Position numbers and translations under genes: made by a program
Notes under the pieces: generated by a model
The model's input: only the letters and a program-made list of their open reading frames with translations
Told to the model about the DNA's origin: nothing
Databases searched by the model: none
Shown here: positions 32,128 through 33,514 of the stretch, one piece after another
Position numbering within the stretch: position 1 is the stretch's first letter
How the letters are laid out: the number at the start of each line of letters is the position of its first letter
Assembly: GCA_964609085.1 (NCBI GenBank)
Contig: CAZSRZ010000055.1
Coordinates: forward strand, 1-33,514
Length of the DNA stretch: 33,514 bases
Reading direction: 5' to 3'
Source: JANPLG01 sp964609085
Lineage (GTDB): Bacteria; Armatimonadota; SYMT01

Positions 32128-33234
32128 ATGATCCCTCGCCTGCCCAGCCACGTATGGAGCCGCTTGCCGCACCGCCTCCTGATTCTCGGTGCAGTGCTCA
32201 CTGCACTGGTGTCCAGCACCGGCTTTCGCTGCCGCGCGGAAGATGCCCCGATACCGCTGCGGGCCCAATTGCGACAGCTCATCGTGGGCGACAGGAAACC
32301 GTCCGCGCTGAACCCCATGCCAGTCAGCCAGTCCGAAATCGGCACCGTCCGCGTGGAGCGGGTGCGGATCACCCCGGCGGAGGGCTTCGATGCCGTTGCC
32401 GCGATCTACCGTCCGAAGGCGGACGGCAAGTTTCCGGTGGTCATCGTCCAGCACTTCCTGGGGGGCAGCAAGGACCATCTCGCGCTTGTGCCGCTGATGA
32501 ACGGCCTGGCGCAGCGGGGATTCCTGACGGCCGCGATCGACGGCCGCTACCGGGGAGACCGGGCAAACGGCAAGGACCTGAACGCCGCGATTGCGGAGTC
32601 CCTCCGCACGGGCAAGGGCCGACCCTTCCTGCTCGATACTGCGTACGATCTCACTCGCTTTGTGGATTACCTAGTGGCCAGGCCGGATGTCGATGCCGAC
32701 CGGATCGGCATGACGGGGATTTCCGAGGGTGGAATCCTGACCTGGATGACGACCGCCATCGATCCCCGGATCAAGGTCGCTGCGCCGATCATTGGCGTCA
32801 CCTGCTTTGGCGAGGCGTTTCAGGGCGCCGACACGCCGGACAACGCGGCCAGGCTGAAGCTGTTTGAGCCGGCGCTGCGGGACTTCGCCAAGGCGCAGGG
32901 GGAGCCGGAGGTGAACTCGAAGGTCTTCCGCGCCGCCTGGGATCGGCTCGTGCCGGGCCTCACGGATAAGTTTGACGCGGTCCACGTGGTGCCGACCATC
33001 GCCCCCCGCCCCCTCTTCCTGGTGAGTCACGAACAGGACGAGCTGTTCCCGATCGACGGGGCACGCAAGGTGATGGATCGGGCAAAGGCGCGCTACCAGG
33101 AAGAGAAAGTGGAGGACCGATTCTCCACGCTCATCACTCCCAACGCCAAACACGCGAGCTTCAACCTCGGAGAGATCGGGGCAGTGCTCGCGTGGCTGGA
33201 CAAGTGGCTGAAGGCGCCGCCTCCGGGTCTCTGA
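32128..33234 (+). CDS. Secreted alpha/beta-hydrolase (dienelactone hydrolase/acetyl xylan esterase-like)
   Basis: A 368-aa esterase of the alpha/beta-hydrolase fold. An N-terminal signal (LLILGAVLTALVSSTGFRC) precedes the mature protein. Its Cys follows the hydrophobic core, but the sequence before it is not a good lipobox. The nucleophile motif is GISEGG (Ser199), with Asp304 (EQDELFP) and His342 (NAKHASF) completing a triad. The strand VVIVQHFLGGSKD supplies the oxyanion region. ATG 32128 is chosen because GGAGA at 32116-32120 is well placed; ATG 32104 would add eight residues and has no ribosome site. The natural ester is unknown. It stands alone, 148 bp after the preceding gene, and the GC-rich repeat array begins 30 bp after its stop. 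Confidence 0.87.
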   Translation: MIPRLPSHVWSRLPHRLLILGAVLTALVSSTGFRCRAEDAPIPLRAQLRQLIVGDRKPSALNPMPVSQSEIGTVRVERVRITPAEGFDAVAAIYRPKADGKFPVVIVQHFLGGSKDHLALVPLMNGLAQRGFLTAAIDGRYRGDRANGKDLNAAIAESLRTGKGRPFLLDTAYDLTRFVDYLVARPDVDADRIGMTGISEGGILTWMTTAIDPRIKVAAPIIGVTCFGEAFQGADTPDNAARLKLFEPALRDFAKAQGEPEVNSKVFRAAWDRLVPGLTDKFDAVHVVPTIAPRPLFLVSHEQDELFPIDGARKVMDRAKARYQEEKVEDRFSTLITPNAKHASFNLGEIGAVLAWLDKWLKAPPPGL

Positions 33235-33264
33235 CTCGGTCGGGGACGGGGTTCGTGGTGCCTA

Positions 33265-33514
33265 TGCGGGCGGGGACGCCCGCGCACCCAGGTTATCCCC
33301 GTCCGGTGGGCGAAAGCGGGCCATGCGGGCGGGGACGCACGCGCACCCAGGTTATCCCCGTCCGGTGGGCGAGAGCGGGTTCGTGGGGGCCATGCGGGCG
33401 GGGACGCCCGCGCACCCAGGTCATCCCCGTCCGGTGGGCGAGGGCGGCTTCGGGGGCCGTGCGGGCGGGGACGCCCGCGCACCCAGGTCATCCCCGTCCG
33501 GTGGGCGAGGGCGG
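33265..33514. repeat. Tandem array of a 56-bp GC-rich repeat, four units, truncated by window end
   Basis: Units begin at 33265, 33324, 33393 and 33460, at intervals of 59, 69 and 67 bp. Each runs TGCGGGCGGGGACGC, then GCGCACCCAGGTYATCCCCG, then TCCGGTGGGCGARRGCGG. Unit 2 has A for C in the first hairpin arm. Short variable spacers such as TTCGTGGGGGCCA separate units, and a decayed piece seems to precede unit 1. GCGGGCG-GGGA-CGCCCGC can fold as a 7-bp hairpin. No spacers of CRISPR type exist. The intergenic location suggests a dispersed repetitive element. Confidence 0.85.

Noticed and set aside
33093..33491. 132-codon minus-strand frame at the right edge
   Set aside because: It is a translation of the tandem repeats (repeated ARASPPAW and RGRPRPHG blocks) plus the antisense end of the esterase.
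33265..33514. CRISPR array
   Set aside because: Repeats are 56 bp and diverge between units. Intervals contain only 3-13 bp of similar sequence and no unique spacers, and no cas genes are present.

Overview
The window is a GC-rich bacterial chromosome segment (by eye in the upper 60s percent GC, not computed). It contains 21 confidently delimited protein-coding genes and no rRNA, tRNA, CRISPR array, transposase or phage gene that I can see. Three DUF1549/DUF1553 ('planctomycete cytochrome c', PSCyt/PSD1) genes, each followed by a DUF1501 gene, point to Planctomycetota or a relative such as Verrucomicrobiota or Acidobacteriota. An ECF sigma factor with a zinc-finger anti-sigma, a very large secreted alpha-2-macroglobulin, a secreted WD40 protein and many exported proteins of unknown function fit the same assignment. 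This is inference from gene families, not a phylogenetic result.

Layout. (1) 281-9510, plus strand: PSD1-type gene A (heme CxxCH, LamG insert), DUF1501 A, a small secreted alpha/beta-hydrolase, PSD1-type gene B (no N-terminal heme), DUF1501 B. Close spacing and overlaps make this a likely five-gene operon for an exported, probably polymer- or ester-degrading function. (2) 9754-13644, plus: ECF sigma factor, zf-HC2 anti-sigma, a 317-aa exported unknown and a 590-aa exported protein of the 'HEWGTF' type with a single CxxCH motif. This looks like an envelope-sensing regulatory unit with its output. It ends at a strong hairpin (13661-13714). (3) 13897-17867, plus: FAD, 2Fe-2S and molybdopterin subunits of a xanthine dehydrogenase/CO-dehydrogenase-family molybdenum hydroxylase, then a MoaD/ThiS-like protein ending in Gly-Gly. 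(4) 17878-24087, minus: a 2069-aa alpha-2-macroglobulin family protein with an intact thioester motif. (5) 24323-25246, plus: an aldo/keto reductase, divergent from the macroglobulin gene across a region with a palindrome.

(6) 25335-30809, plus: a thioredoxin-fold-like secreted protein without a CxxC, a third PSD1-type gene C (C-x4-CH heme motif and a bacterial Ig-like domain), DUF1501 C and a WD40 protein, with gaps of 2, 41 and 8 nt. (7) 30788-31291 (minus) and 31335-31955 (plus): two small membrane-anchored proteins. The first overlaps the WD40 gene tail-to-tail by 22 nt. (8) 32128-33234, plus: a secreted dienelactone-hydrolase-like esterase. (9) 33265-33514: four units of a GC-rich 56-bp repeat running off the window end.

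The candidates I consider most worth following are the sigma/anti-sigma/HEWGTF unit, the MoaD-like gene appended to the molybdenum hydroxylase operon, the four-gene thioredoxin-like/PSD1/DUF1501/WD40 cluster, and a possible nine-codon leader ORF that stops exactly over the start codon of the hydrolase at 4874. None is proven novel from sequence alone.
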